Source of the DNA: Brevundimonas subvibrioides ATCC 15264
GTDB taxonomy: Bacteria > Pseudomonadota > Alphaproteobacteria > Caulobacterales > Caulobacteraceae
Direction of reading: 5' to 3'
DNA length: 64,000 nucleotides
Assembly (NCBI RefSeq): GCF_000144605.1
Contig: NC_014375.1
Span: forward strand, 1,116,001 to 1,180,000
Positions 43,381-52,089 of the stretch are shown here, in pieces. The position numbers and the translations under genes were made by a program. The notes under the pieces are model-generated. The model worked only from the letters and a program-made list of their open reading frames with translations, ran no database searches and was not told where the DNA came from. Positions within the stretch are counted from its first letter, which is position 1, and the number at the start of each line of letters is the position of its first letter.

Positions 43381-44504
43381 TGTCATTGGTTGATAAAGTG
43401 CCTGCACGCGACAATGTTAAGAAGCTAACGGCCACCAATCGCGTGGCCGTTCTGGCGGTCTATACGGGCGCGCGAACAGCGGACATGGAGCGGTTCGATC
43501 GATTCCATGCGAGGACTGAGCTGATATTTGCAGATCGTTACCCCGACTGCGAAATACCTCCTCGAGTTCGCTATAAGATCGCAGGCCTCCTTGGCACGTT
43601 CGTCTGCGTCTTGAAGCGAGATTATGAGATTCTTGAAATAAATGAGCCGCTGTTTTTGCGGGCCTATCCGAGGATCCTAGTCGCCTTGGCCGCGGCTAAC
43701 ATCCGGGGGTTGTTTGCCAAAAAACCCGAAATCGTCAGCTATGCGATCGAAAACGCTGACGTCTATCGTTTGCTCCATCGAAGGTCGGTCATCGCCGGAC
43801 CATTCTACTGTGCAGTGGCTCGAGCGGTGGGGCGTTACATCCTGAGCAATACGGAAAGAATGGCCTTCGGGACCCAGGATGCGCTCGACAACTACATGAG
43901 AGCATTCGGCAATGCGATGTCCGGATCGAAAGTGCGGGTCTTCGAATTCCTGCAGCCGCCTTATACAGGACCTCGCCCTTCCGGTGACCGAAGCGGCGTT
44001 GTGTTTGTTGGAGCTCTAGAGGGGCGGAAGGGACTGCGCCGACTTATGCGAATCTGGCCGACGGTCTCGTTGAATACTGGGACCTGCCTCTCGATCGTCG
44101 GCAGTGGTGAGATGGAGCAAGACGTTGCGCGCTGGAGCGCAGATCGCACCGATGTATCGATTATGGGACAGCGCTCCAAGCAAGAGATTGATGCGTTGCT
44201 CAGCCGGGCCAAGGTGGTCGTCATGCTCTCGCAGAGCGAAGGCTTCTGGAAAGAGCAGGTCGGCCTCCCGATCCTCGAAGGGCTTGCTCACGGGTGTGAA
44301 ATCGTCACCACTTCGGACACAGGTCTGGCGGCGTGGTTGAGTCAGCGCGGTCACGCCGTCCTTCACGCGGACCAGCCGGACGCCGACTTTGTCGCTGCTC
44401 TGACATACGCTGTCACCAGAGAGGACCGACACGAGACAATACGTTCCACGTTGCCACTGAAGGACGGACGCCTTGAGGCTGCGAGGTGGATGTGGTTCGG
44501 CTAA
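43371..44504 (+). CDS. Glycosyltransferase (GT4-like), tandem paralogue B
   Basis: The 377-residue protein shows the same blocks as its upstream neighbour: YEILEINEPLFLRAYPRI, VSYAIENADVYRLL, GVVFVGALEGRKGLRRLMRIWP, SRAKVVVMLSQSEGFWKEQVGLPILEGLAHGCEIVTTSDT. Divergence at many positions implies an older duplication or separate specificity. It probably acts just before or after paralogue A in the same glycan. It overlaps the flippase gene by 19 bases. Confidence 0.85.
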   Translation: MELVSLVDKVPARDNVKKLTATNRVAVLAVYTGARTADMERFDRFHARTELIFADRYPDCEIPPRVRYKIAGLLGTFVCVLKRDYEILEINEPLFLRAYPRILVALAAANIRGLFAKKPEIVSYAIENADVYRLLHRRSVIAGPFYCAVARAVGRYILSNTERMAFGTQDALDNYMRAFGNAMSGSKVRVFEFLQPPYTGPRPSGDRSGVVFVGALEGRKGLRRLMRIWPTVSLNTGTCLSIVGSGEMEQDVARWSADRTDVSIMGQRSKQEIDALLSRAKVVVMLSQSEGFWKEQVGLPILEGLAHGCEIVTTSDTGLAAWLSQRGHAVLHADQPDADFVAALTYAVTREDRHETIRSTLPLKDGRLEAARWMWFG

Positions 44505-45733
44505 ATCCACGCATTGCAGAGGTCGGAAGGAAGTACGGGGGTGTCGTCCTTGCGACAGCAATCTCCCAAGCGATCTCCGCCATTTCCCTGTTCGCCCTAT
44601 CGCTGTTGGGCTTGGCTGTCTCCGACATCTATGCCGTCGGTCTTCAGGCTGGAAGCAGCGCATTCGCCGGCATTGTCAGCGGGGTTCTCTACACCCTGCT
44701 TGTCGGACGTCCGCGCTTCTCTAAGTGGCGAACGGCAGCGCTGCTATGTTCGATGGCATCCCTCATTATAACCTTTATCGCGGCTGTGACCTATCCGCAG
44801 CTCAGCGACGGCAATCATCTTGCCCTGGGTGTTTTTGGTGCCTGCGCAATCGGTGGAGCAGGTCTCGCTTATGCGGGCGTATTCGCGGTGCGGAAGGCTC
44901 TGGCGGGGAATGCCTACTGGCTGGTGGCCATCAGTGTCCCTGGTAGCCTGGGAATCCTTTTGGGGATTGCGCTGACGCGGCTGGTCTCGCTGCCTCCCAT
45001 CGGTCTCGTCGCGCCCTCGCTACTATGGGCCGTAGCGAACCTATGTATGGCCGTCATCCTGCCGAGGACGCGCTTCGACGCGCTGCGGGTCGCCGCCGAT
45101 GTCCAGCGGCCGGAAGCCCCTCGCACATTCGCGCTGCATGCTCTGGGTCTGGGCATCGGAGCGATAACCTCCACGTTGATACCCCCGCTGTACCTGAGCA
45201 TAATGTCGAGCCTTGCAGCCGGCACGACGACCTTTCTGTTCCTGATTACCCGCATCGGTAATGCCGTCGTCGGGTTTGGCATCAATGCCGTTCTGATCAA
45301 GCGTTATCAGTGGGGAGAAGAACGCTCTTCGTGGATCCCGGCCGTTACCATTGCGATGGCCATTGGCCTTGTTTTGGTTTTTTGCGCCCAGCTGATTGCG
45401 AGAGTGTCGCCCGAAGGCCCCGCGGCGGATGTCGTCTTGGGTCTGGCCTGGATGCTAACCATTGGAGCTCCGCCCATCGCGCTGCGTGAAGTCAACGCTT
45501 TGAGGCTCCATCGAACGATTATCGGCAAAAGTGTCACGGACGTTTTGGTTAGCCTCGGGGCGTTTGTCATGCTCTCGCGAAGCCCCTCGGTTTCCAACTA
45601 TCTTGCCGCCCTCATGTGCTCACAGTTCTTGACCGCCGCTTGGTGCGGCATTGGTCTCCGGACACGAGGCTTGGTCATCGTGTCGGTCGTTGGCTTGGCG
45701 TTGTGTATCTTGATGCTCGCCGGCGGGATATAG
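44486..45733 (+). CDS. Wzx-like polysaccharide flippase
   Basis: The 415-residue protein is almost entirely hydrophobic, with about 12 predicted helices (VVLATAISQAISAISLFALSLLGL, FLFLITRIGNAVVGFGINAVLI, AIGLVLVFCAQLIARV) and few charged loops. It fits the MOP/MATE-like Wzx class that moves lipid-linked oligosaccharide across the inner membrane. The start is a GTG at 44486, which overlaps the upstream gene; that overlap and lack of strong ribosome binding site leave the start uncertain. No specific family motif beyond topology is clear. Confidence 0.75.
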   Translation: MDVVRLNPRIAEVGRKYGGVVLATAISQAISAISLFALSLLGLAVSDIYAVGLQAGSSAFAGIVSGVLYTLLVGRPRFSKWRTAALLCSMASLIITFIAAVTYPQLSDGNHLALGVFGACAIGGAGLAYAGVFAVRKALAGNAYWLVAISVPGSLGILLGIALTRLVSLPPIGLVAPSLLWAVANLCMAVILPRTRFDALRVAADVQRPEAPRTFALHALGLGIGAITSTLIPPLYLSIMSSLAAGTTTFLFLITRIGNAVVGFGINAVLIKRYQWGEERSSWIPAVTIAMAIGLVLVFCAQLIARVSPEGPAADVVLGLAWMLTIGAPPIALREVNALRLHRTIIGKSVTDVLVSLGAFVMLSRSPSVSNYLAALMCSQFLTAAWCGIGLRTRGLVIVSVVGLALCILMLAGGI

Positions 45734-45814
45734 AGTCGTGGATCTCAATCGCCGAAGCTCACTTCTATGGTTCAATCATCACTACCTCGTATTCAGCCAG
45801 TATCGGGCAATCGT

Positions 45815-47089
45815 ATGAAGTCGTTGGCATCAGATATGTCCAGGGGGAATAGGCTCGACCTGTTCGCCTGGGGCGCGCTTATAGCACTGACGGCCCATCT
45901 GATGATATTCGGGCGCCTTATCGAGCTCCTTCCAGGAGGGGAAGCCATCCGCGCAGTAGCGATCATAATCGTGCTTATGTGCGCCATATTGGGAATTGCA
46001 GGATGTTTTGTCAGAGGATACTTTTTTTCCGCCTTAGCATCCACGACCATTCTGGCTTCGATCTGGCTGTCCCTGGCTGTATACTCTTTCCGATTTGGTC
46101 AGCCGTTTGTTGTAACAGCCGGAGGCTTGTATTTTGCAGCCGGGCTACCTGCGCTGTTTTTGCTGGTCTATAAAAGTGGCCAGCTGCCGGCTGTGATCCA
46201 CAAATTGTACATTCTAACGCTCATATATGGCGTGATTTACATTATCGCTGCATTGGCCATGCAGGCTGGAATACTGAGGATTACGCAGCAGACCTTTATC
46301 GCTATCGGTGCGGACGACCTGATAGGCAGGAAGGTGAGGCTTACCCTCGCAACGACCTATATCGTTTTCGGACTGATGTGGGCCCTTGCCGAGCTATTGC
46401 GCAAGCCGGGTCTGGCTCCCGCCGCTGCGCTGGCGCTCTTTGCGACGTGTCTTGTTCTTGCCGACAGCCGACTCATATCGGCGATCACGGTCGTCACTGC
46501 CATCGCATTTCTACTGACCAGAAGTTCTACGCTCGTGGCACGCGGAGCGCTGGCAGCCTTTGGCGTGATCATGGTTGTCTCGATGCTTGTGGCATTCAAC
46601 CCCGACTTCGACCTTCTAAGCCCGATTGCTCGGGACACCTCCGAGCGTGTGCGCGCCCAATCATTCGATATCGCTCAAGCCAAGATTGGTGACTTCTGGC
46701 TTTTCGGCGCCGGCGTTCCCAGTGGCGGGGCTGGCTATGTCGCCATGACAAGCAGCCGGACATTCTATCCTTCGGATATTGGGCTGGTAGGGGTGGTGTT
46801 CGTCTATGGGGTGGGCGGAGTCATTTTTTACTGCCTGACTACAATCGCCGGATTGATCGCGATGGACCGCTTTGATCGGACGCCGTTCGTGGGTCCTGTT
46901 GGTCAAGCGCTAACACTCACTGCGAGCGCGATGGCGGTATGGAGCGTTTTCGCGCCAAGCTATGTCGGGGCCACGAGTGGTGCGCTTGGGGCGCTGTTCG
47001 TCGGATCATTCGTGGGGTGGATTTCGCAGCGACAGACGTCCCAGCTCCACCGAGTCACGCGTGAACCTGGCTATTCAGCCGCGGGCTAG
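45815..47089 (+). CDS. Wzy-like membrane polymerase (second in window)
   Basis: The 424-residue polytopic protein has about ten helices and a long periplasmic loop late in the sequence (FDLLSPIARDTSERVRAQSFDIAQAKIGDFWLFGAGVPSGGAGYVAM) where Wzy/O-antigen ligases carry theirs. No HxxxLxxxxExG motif like that of the polymerase at 32588 is obvious, so the family assignment rests on topology, loop and context. I chose ATG 45815; starts at 45767 (GTG) or 45836 are possible. It probably polymerises the repeat unit built by the adjacent glycosyltransferases. Confidence 0.7.
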   Translation: MKSLASDMSRGNRLDLFAWGALIALTAHLMIFGRLIELLPGGEAIRAVAIIIVLMCAILGIAGCFVRGYFFSALASTTILASIWLSLAVYSFRFGQPFVVTAGGLYFAAGLPALFLLVYKSGQLPAVIHKLYILTLIYGVIYIIAALAMQAGILRITQQTFIAIGADDLIGRKVRLTLATTYIVFGLMWALAELLRKPGLAPAAALALFATCLVLADSRLISAITVVTAIAFLLTRSSTLVARGALAAFGVIMVVSMLVAFNPDFDLLSPIARDTSERVRAQSFDIAQAKIGDFWLFGAGVPSGGAGYVAMTSSRTFYPSDIGLVGVVFVYGVGGVIFYCLTTIAGLIAMDRFDRTPFVGPVGQALTLTASAMAVWSVFAPSYVGATSGALGALFVGSFVGWISQRQTSQLHRVTREPGYSAAG

Positions 47090-47193
47090 AAATCATCCGC
47101 GCCGAGTGCCGGTGAACGACCGCGGGCCGAGCGATGGACTGCCGTTCGAGACCACCCTGGCCGGCACCGCCTGGAACCAGGATGTGTCCCGGC

Positions 47194-48252
47194 TCAGCCC
47201 ACGGCGACGCCCAGACGTTGGGTCGCATAGCGAGCGTCCAGAATATCCTGCCACCACGTCTTATTTTCGAGGTACCAGGCAATCGTCTGCTCGATGCCCT
47301 GCTCGAAGGTCACCGACGGGGTCCAGCCCAGATCGTTGCGGATCTTGGACGCGTCGATGGCGTAGCGGTGGTCGTGGCCCGGGCGGTCTGCGACAAAGGT
47401 GATCTGGTCGGCGTAAGCCTTGCCGTCCGCCCTCGGCCTCAGGCGATCCAGGATCGTGCAGATCGCCGTCACGACCTCGATGTTCCTTCGCTCGGCGTTG
47501 CCGCCGACATTGTAGGTTTCACCCGGCGTACCGGTCTCGAATACGGCCTGAAGGGCGCGGGCGTGATCGTCGACGAACAGCCAGTCGCGCACATTGGAGC
47601 CATCGCCATAGACGGGCAGGGGCTCGCCGTTCAGTGCCCGGATGATGATGAGTGGGATGAGCTTTTCAGGGAAATGGTAGGGACCATAGTTGTTGGAACA
47701 GTTGGTCACCAAGACCGGCAGCCCATAGGTATGGCCCCAGGCGCGAACCAGGTGATCCGATCCCGCCTTGGAAGCCGAATAGGGCGAGCGCGGATCATAG
47801 GGCGTGGTCTCGGTGAAGAAACCATCTTCGCCGAGCGAGCCGAACACCTCGTCGGTCGAGATATGATGGAACCGAAACGCGGCCTTCTCGACATCGGGCA
47901 GACCGCGCCAATAGCCCAGCGTCTGGTTCAGCATGACGAAGGTGCCGACCAGATTGGTCTGCACGAATGCGCCCGGGCCGTCGATCGAGCGATCGACATG
48001 GCTTTCAGCCGCCAGGTGCGCGACGACGTCAGGACGAAAGTCCTTCAATGCTTTTGCGACGGCGTCGGGATCGCAGATGTCGGCCTGCACGAAGGCATAG
48101 CGGTCGCTGGCAGCGACCGGCTCAAGGGAGCTCAGCACACCGGCATAGGTCAGCTTGTCGAAGACCAGGACCTCATGATCGGAATGTTCGATCAACCGTC
48201 GGACCAGGGCCGAGCCGATGAAACCGGCACCGCCAGTGACCAGGATGCGCAT
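47194..48252 (-). CDS. rfbB: dTDP-glucose 4,6-dehydratase (intact copy)
   Basis: The 352-residue SDR enzyme has all RmlB features: [21 protein letters not shown], the [10 protein letters not shown] catalytic acid pair, [20 protein letters not shown] (Tyr/Lys), [17 protein letters not shown] and [13 protein letters not shown]. It makes dTDP-4-keto-6-deoxyglucose, the second step toward dTDP-rhamnose. It lies 11 bases after rfbC in one operon, opposite in direction to rfbD and rfbA. It complements the broken copy at 36716-37147. Confidence 0.97.
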   Translation of the reverse strand: MRILVTGGAGFIGSALVRRLIEHSDHEVLVFDKLTYAGVLSSLEPVAASDRYAFVQADICDPDAVAKALKDFRPDVVAHLAAESHVDRSIDGPGAFVQTNLVGTFVMLNQTLGYWRGLPDVEKAAFRFHHISTDEVFGSLGEDGFFTETTPYDPRSPYSASKAGSDHLVRAWGHTYGLPVLVTNCSNNYGPYHFPEKLIPLIIIRALNGEPLPVYGDGSNVRDWLFVDDHARALQAVFETGTPGETYNVGGNAERRNIEVVTAICTILDRLRPRADGKAYADQITFVADRPGHDHRYAIDASKIRNDLGWTPSVTFEQGIEQTIAWYLENKTWWQDILDARYATQRLGVAVG

Positions 48253-48263
48253 GATCGTCTCCG

Positions 48264-48881
48264 TCAGAGGGGGGGCAGCGGCTCAAGCGGCCGACCGTCA
48301 TAGTCAAAAGGACTGTCGAAGTCGGCCAGTCGCGGCAACTGCCGGTCCTTTTCGGAAAGCAAGGGCCCCGAAGGCGGAAGGGACCATTCAATCCCGATGT
48401 CCGGGTCATCCCAAACGATCCCGCCATCGCAATCGGCAGCGTATACCGCGTTGACCTTGTACACGACCTCCGTCCGGGGCTCTAGCGTGACGAAGGCGTG
48501 GCCGTAGCCCACAGGGACATACAGCTGTAAGCCGTTGTCAGCCGTCAGCTCTGCCGACACCCAATCGCCGTAGGTAGGCGAGCCCCGCCGAAGGTCCACT
48601 GCATAGTCCATGATCCGACCCCGCAAGCAGCGGACCAGCTTCGCCTGGGCAAATGGCGGTCGTTGGAAATGAATGCCTCGCACGGTGCCGGGAGCGATCG
48701 AAAGGGACTGATTGTCCTGCACGAACCTGTCGGAGACGCCGCGGTCCGCCAGGGCACGCTCTGAATAGGTTTCCGTGAACCAGCCTCGATCGTCGCCGAA
48801 CCGACGGCTTTCGTACAGGAACGGTGAGGATGGTTGTTGCAAGCCCGACCTCTGAGACATGGACTCGGGGATGAACGCCAT
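48264..48881 (-). CDS. rfbC: dTDP-4-dehydrorhamnose 3,5-epimerase
   Basis: The 205-residue cupin enzyme has [21 protein letters not shown] near its N-terminus, the active-site His region [45 protein letters not shown] and [23 protein letters not shown]. It epimerises C3 and C5 in dTDP-rhamnose synthesis. The ATG at 48881 gives 7 extra residues compared with an in-frame ATG at 48860; either is possible. It lies upstream of rfbB. Confidence 0.96.
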   Translation of the reverse strand: MAFIPESMSQRSGLQQPSSPFLYESRRFGDDRGWFTETYSERALADRGVSDRFVQDNQSLSIAPGTVRGIHFQRPPFAQAKLVRCLRGRIMDYAVDLRRGSPTYGDWVSAELTADNGLQLYVPVGYGHAFVTLEPRTEVVYKVNAVYAADCDGGIVWDDPDIGIEWSLPPSGPLLSEKDRQLPRLADFDSPFDYDGRPLEPLPPL

Positions 48882-48969
48882 ACATGCGCTCGACCCCCGT
48901 CGGCGAAGAGCTCTACCTTGAAGTCAGGCCGGCGTATATTGCAATGCACAAGGCAGGGGGTTTTTCGAT

Positions 48970-49089
48970 TGGGCGGCTTTCGTTTGCGAACGAGCCTTCC
49001 ACGTCGACATCGCCTCGATCAGGATGCGACGGGTTAAGTCGCTGACGATCGTGGCCATTGACCGCACGAGCAAGTTCGCTTTCGTCTAA
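48970..49089 (+). mobile_element. IS481-type transposase fragment
   Basis: One frame reads FHVDIASIRM...LTIVAIDRTSKFAFV and then a stop. The pattern FHxDIA...VAIDRTSKFAFV is the N-terminal part of the DDE catalytic domain of IS481-family transposases. Only about 40 codons survive, with no inverted repeats, so the element is dead. It marks past insertion at the edge of the glycan island. Confidence 0.7.
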
Positions 49090-49155
49090 CGGCGCTGGGA
49101 CAGCGAAGCCTCGGGCCCCGATCAGGAGCAGCGAGAGCTTGGCACGCCGCTCAAA

Positions 49156-49329
49156 TCAGGCGGCGACCCTCATCAGCCATGAAATCAAGGCTATCCATGT
49201 GGCCAGCGAGCACGCACCGGCCAAGGCATAAGCCACCACTCGAGGAGGCGCGGCTCGCTTGGCATGCGAGACAGAGCGACGCCTGGCGGCCGAACTGAAA
49301 CCAGCGGAGACGGGAGGGGTGAAGGCCAT
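49156..49329 (-). CDS. Possible small membrane protein (57 residues)
   Basis: The minus strand encodes MAFTPPVSAGFSSAARRR, a short basic stretch, then one hydrophobic helix (VVAYALAGACSLATWIALIS) and an ending WLMRVAA. The single C-terminal membrane segment after positive charges is what a tail-anchored or small inner-membrane protein would show. There is no strong ribosome binding site and no family I recognise; it may be chance. Confidence 0.35.
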   Translation of the reverse strand: MAFTPPVSAGFSSAARRRSVSHAKRAAPPRVVAYALAGACSLATWIALISWLMRVAA

Positions 49330-49480
49330 GGCGCAACCATCGCGCAACGATCTCAGCGATCGATGAACACGCGCGGTTAACAACGCACGTCACAAGCGTA
49401 ACTGTTGCGGTTTGGCTACTAGGTTTCCAACGGCAAAGTAACGCCGGTCGATTTCTGTTGCGCTGCGGCAGCGCTCGCGG

Positions 49481-49495
49481 TTTACCTCTCGTTAA
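49481..49495. promoter_or_regulatory. CtrA-like box upstream of sugar transferase gene
   Basis: TTTA-N7-TTAA differs from the CtrA consensus TTAA-N7-TTAA at one position. It lies 32 bases upstream of the sugar transferase ATG. A site this close would overlap the promoter or transcription start. Evidence is the motif alone. Confidence 0.3.
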
Positions 49496-49526
49496 GGGCT
49501 CTGTCAGGCCTGGTGGGGGCTCGGGG

Positions 49527-50204
49527 ATGTTCGACAGCTATCACGAGCGCCGCCCCGTAGTGGCGGACTCCAGCGCAGGCGGCGGCTGGTTTCCCATGGT
49601 TCGGCGTACACCGGTGTGCGGCTCGCTCAAGCGGGCCTTCGACATCGTGGTGGCCACTGCAATCCTGGTCCTCCTGGCCTGGGCCTATGCCTTCATCGCC
49701 CTCGCCATCGTGGTGGAGACGCGCGGTCCGGTCTTGTTCCGCCAGCGGCGCACGGGCCTGAACGGCAAGATCTTCACCATCTACAAGTTCCGCAGCATGT
49801 TCGTCGCCGAGGACGGCGACACCATCGTTCATGCCACGCGCGCCGATGCCCGCATCACCCGGGTCGGAGCCTTCATTCGCGAAACCAGCCTCGATGAGCT
49901 GCCACAGCTGCTGAATGTGATCCGGGGCGACATGTCACTGGTGGGCCCGCGACCGCACGCGGTGGCGCATGACCTCCACTACGGCGCGCTGATCCCTCAA
50001 TACAGTGACCGTTTCGCCGTCCGCCCCGGTCTGACGGGTCTGGCTCAGGTCCAGGGCCATCGGGGCGAGATCCATCAGCTGGAGTGCATGTCGCGACGGG
50101 TCTCGGCCGACGTCGACTATGCCAAGGGGTGGTCGTTCCCCGACGACCTGGCGATCATCTTGCGGACCTTGCCGGTTCTCATATCCCGGACCAACGCCTA
50201 TTGA
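49527..50204 (+). CDS. Undecaprenyl-phosphate sugar phosphotransferase (initiating, HfsE/ExoY-like)
   Basis: The 225-residue bacterial sugar transferase has one TM helix ([25 protein letters not shown], about 38-62) and then the catalytic core: [51 protein letters not shown] and [20 protein letters not shown]. It transfers a hexose-1-phosphate to undecaprenyl phosphate, the first step in building the lipid-linked repeat. The ATG at 49527 is preceded by GGGG-rich sequence. It is the likely initiator for one of the two exopolysaccharide modules. Confidence 0.94.
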   Translation: MFDSYHERRPVVADSSAGGGWFPMVRRTPVCGSLKRAFDIVVATAILVLLAWAYAFIALAIVVETRGPVLFRQRRTGLNGKIFTIYKFRSMFVAEDGDTIVHATRADARITRVGAFIRETSLDELPQLLNVIRGDMSLVGPRPHAVAHDLHYGALIPQYSDRFAVRPGLTGLAQVQGHRGEIHQLECMSRRVSADVDYAKGWSFPDDLAIILRTLPVLISRTNAY

Positions 50205-50646
50205 ATGGGCGGCCCGCCTGGCCTGGTTGGCCTCAGCTGTTGATCGTCGTTTTTGGGGCACGGATGCCAGAGCCGTCTTCCGATCGGGCGGCATCGACCG
50301 CATAAATCATCACGGCGGCCGCTTCGCGTTGCGCGCGTTGCTCAGCTGAAACCACCACAGTCACAGCGATCCGGTCCTGCAGCCTCAGTCGTGTCCGTTC
50401 CCACGAGAAGGAAGCGTCGTGTCAGGCCTCGGCAAGCGGGATGCTTGGGCCGGTTACCAGCCGGAGATCCACCTCGCCCACGGCATTCCCCGCCTTGCGG
50501 CGTGGTGGCAAAGCGGGATCGGCAGCAATGGAGCGCCCTGGCCTGGCACCGGGCGGAGCTGACGCGAGGCTGATCTTTCTGCGGAAGAGCATGGCGCTTT
50601 CGCCACGGATCGTGTTCCAAAAGGGTCAGACGATCAGGAGACCCCC
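50205..50646. other. Intergenic region upstream of dctA-like gene
   Basis: This 442-base region shows no convincing gene. It should contain the end of the sugar transferase transcript and the promoter of the transporter pair. AGGAG seven bases before the TTG start is the only clear signal. Confidence 0.5.
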
Positions 50647-52089
50647 TTGGCACGACCCATCCCGGACGCCGCGTCCCCGGTGAAACGCGTTCGCAAGCCA
50701 CGGGCCAGCGCCGCCGCGACGCCGCCGCCCTCGCCCTCCCAGCCAGCGCCACCTGCAGCCCCTGTCCCGCCACGCGCCTGGTACCGCCACCTGTATGTTC
50801 AGGTTCTGGGCGCGATCCTGCTGGGGGGTCTGATCGGCCATTTCTTCCCGGCGTTCGGCGAGAGCCTGAAGCCGCTGGGCGATGGCTTCATCAAGCTGGT
50901 CAAGATGGTGATCGCCCCGGTGATCTTCCTGACCATCGTCACCGGCATCGCCGGCATGCGCGATCTGGGCCGGGTCGGCCGGGTGGCGGCCAAGGCCTTC
51001 GGCTATTTCCTGGTGTTCTCGACCCTGGCCCTGATCGTGGGTCTGGTGGTCGGCAATCTGGTCCAGCCAGGCCGGGGCCTGAACATCGATCCGGCCAGCC
51101 TGGATCCGGCCGCCGTGGCCCAGTATTCGACCGCCGCCCACGAGACGACGATCATCGGTTTCCTGCTGGGCGTCATCCCCGACACCTTCGTCAGCGCCTT
51201 CTCGACCGGCAACATCCTGCAGGTGCTGTTCGTCTCGGTGCTGTTCGGCATCGCCCTGGCCGGCGTCGGCGACGCGGGCAAGCCGGTCCTGACCTTCCTC
51301 GAGGCCGTCTCGAGCGCCTTCTTCAAGCTGGTCGCCATCGTCATGAAGGCCGCGCCGATCGGGGCGTTCGGGGCCTTCGCCTTCACCATCGGGGCCTACG
51401 GGATCGCCACGGTCGCCAATCTGATCGCGCTTGTCGCCACCTTCTATCTGACCGCCGCCATCTTCGTGATCGGGGTGCTGGGTCTGGTCGGGGTCGCCAA
51501 CGGCTTCTCGATCTTCAAGCTGATCCGCTATCTGAAGGAGGAACTGCTGCTGGTGCTCGGCACCTCTTCGTCGGAAGCCGCCCTGCCCAGCCTGCTGCAG
51601 AAGATGGAGCGGGCCGGGGCGTCCAAGTCGGTGGTCGGGCTGGTCGTGCCGACCGGCTATTCGTTCAATCTGGACGGCACCAACATCTACATGACCATGG
51701 CGGCCCTGTTCATCGCCCAGGCGCTGAACATCGACCTGAGCCTGCAGGACCAGATCCTGCTGCTGCTGGTGGCCATGCTGAGCTCCAAGGGGGCGGCGGG
51801 CATCACGGGCGCAGGCTTCATCACCCTGGCGGCGACGCTGGCGGTGGTCCCCTCGGTGCCGATCGCGGGCATGGCGCTGATCCTCGGCATCGACCGGTTC
51901 ATGAGCGAATGCCGGGCCCTGACCAACTTCATCGGCAATGCGGTGGCCACCCTGGTGGTCGCGCGCTGGGAGGGCGAGCTGGACCGCGACGCCCTGCGCG
52001 AGGCCCTCGACGGCCAACCCCGCGCCCTGGCCGCCGTGCCCGATCCGGCCGCCGGTCCGGGGGACGATCTGGTGGTGGCGAAAGACTGA
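50647..52089 (+). CDS. DctA-like dicarboxylate/amino acid:cation symporter
   Basis: The 480-residue protein has an unusual Pro/Ala-rich cytoplasmic N-terminus (about 1-45). The DAACS core follows: [40 protein letters not shown] (serine-rich reentrant loop), [25 protein letters not shown], and [14 protein letters not shown]. It takes up C4-dicarboxylates or glutamate with Na+ or H+. The start is a TTG with AGGAG seven bases upstream. Its stop overlaps the next transporter (TGATG), implying co-expression. Confidence 0.93.
   Translation: MARPIPDAASPVKRVRKPRASAAATPPPSPSQPAPPAAPVPPRAWYRHLYVQVLGAILLGGLIGHFFPAFGESLKPLGDGFIKLVKMVIAPVIFLTIVTGIAGMRDLGRVGRVAAKAFGYFLVFSTLALIVGLVVGNLVQPGRGLNIDPASLDPAAVAQYSTAAHETTIIGFLLGVIPDTFVSAFSTGNILQVLFVSVLFGIALAGVGDAGKPVLTFLEAVSSAFFKLVAIVMKAAPIGAFGAFAFTIGAYGIATVANLIALVATFYLTAAIFVIGVLGLVGVANGFSIFKLIRYLKEELLLVLGTSSSEAALPSLLQKMERAGASKSVVGLVVPTGYSFNLDGTNIYMTMAALFIAQALNIDLSLQDQILLLLVAMLSSKGAAGITGAGFITLAATLAVVPSVPIAGMALILGIDRFMSECRALTNFIGNAVATLVVARWEGELDRDALREALDGQPRALAAVPDPAAGPGDDLVVAKD

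Larger units (their letters stand above)
48882..49526. other. Intergenic region with transposase scrap and possible small ORF
   Basis: This 645-base region separates the rml genes from the initiating sugar transferase. It should hold the rfbC promoter at its left and that of the sugar transferase at its right. It contains an IS481-type remnant, a possible 57-residue ORF on the minus strand and a CtrA-like box; these are listed separately. Confidence 0.6.
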
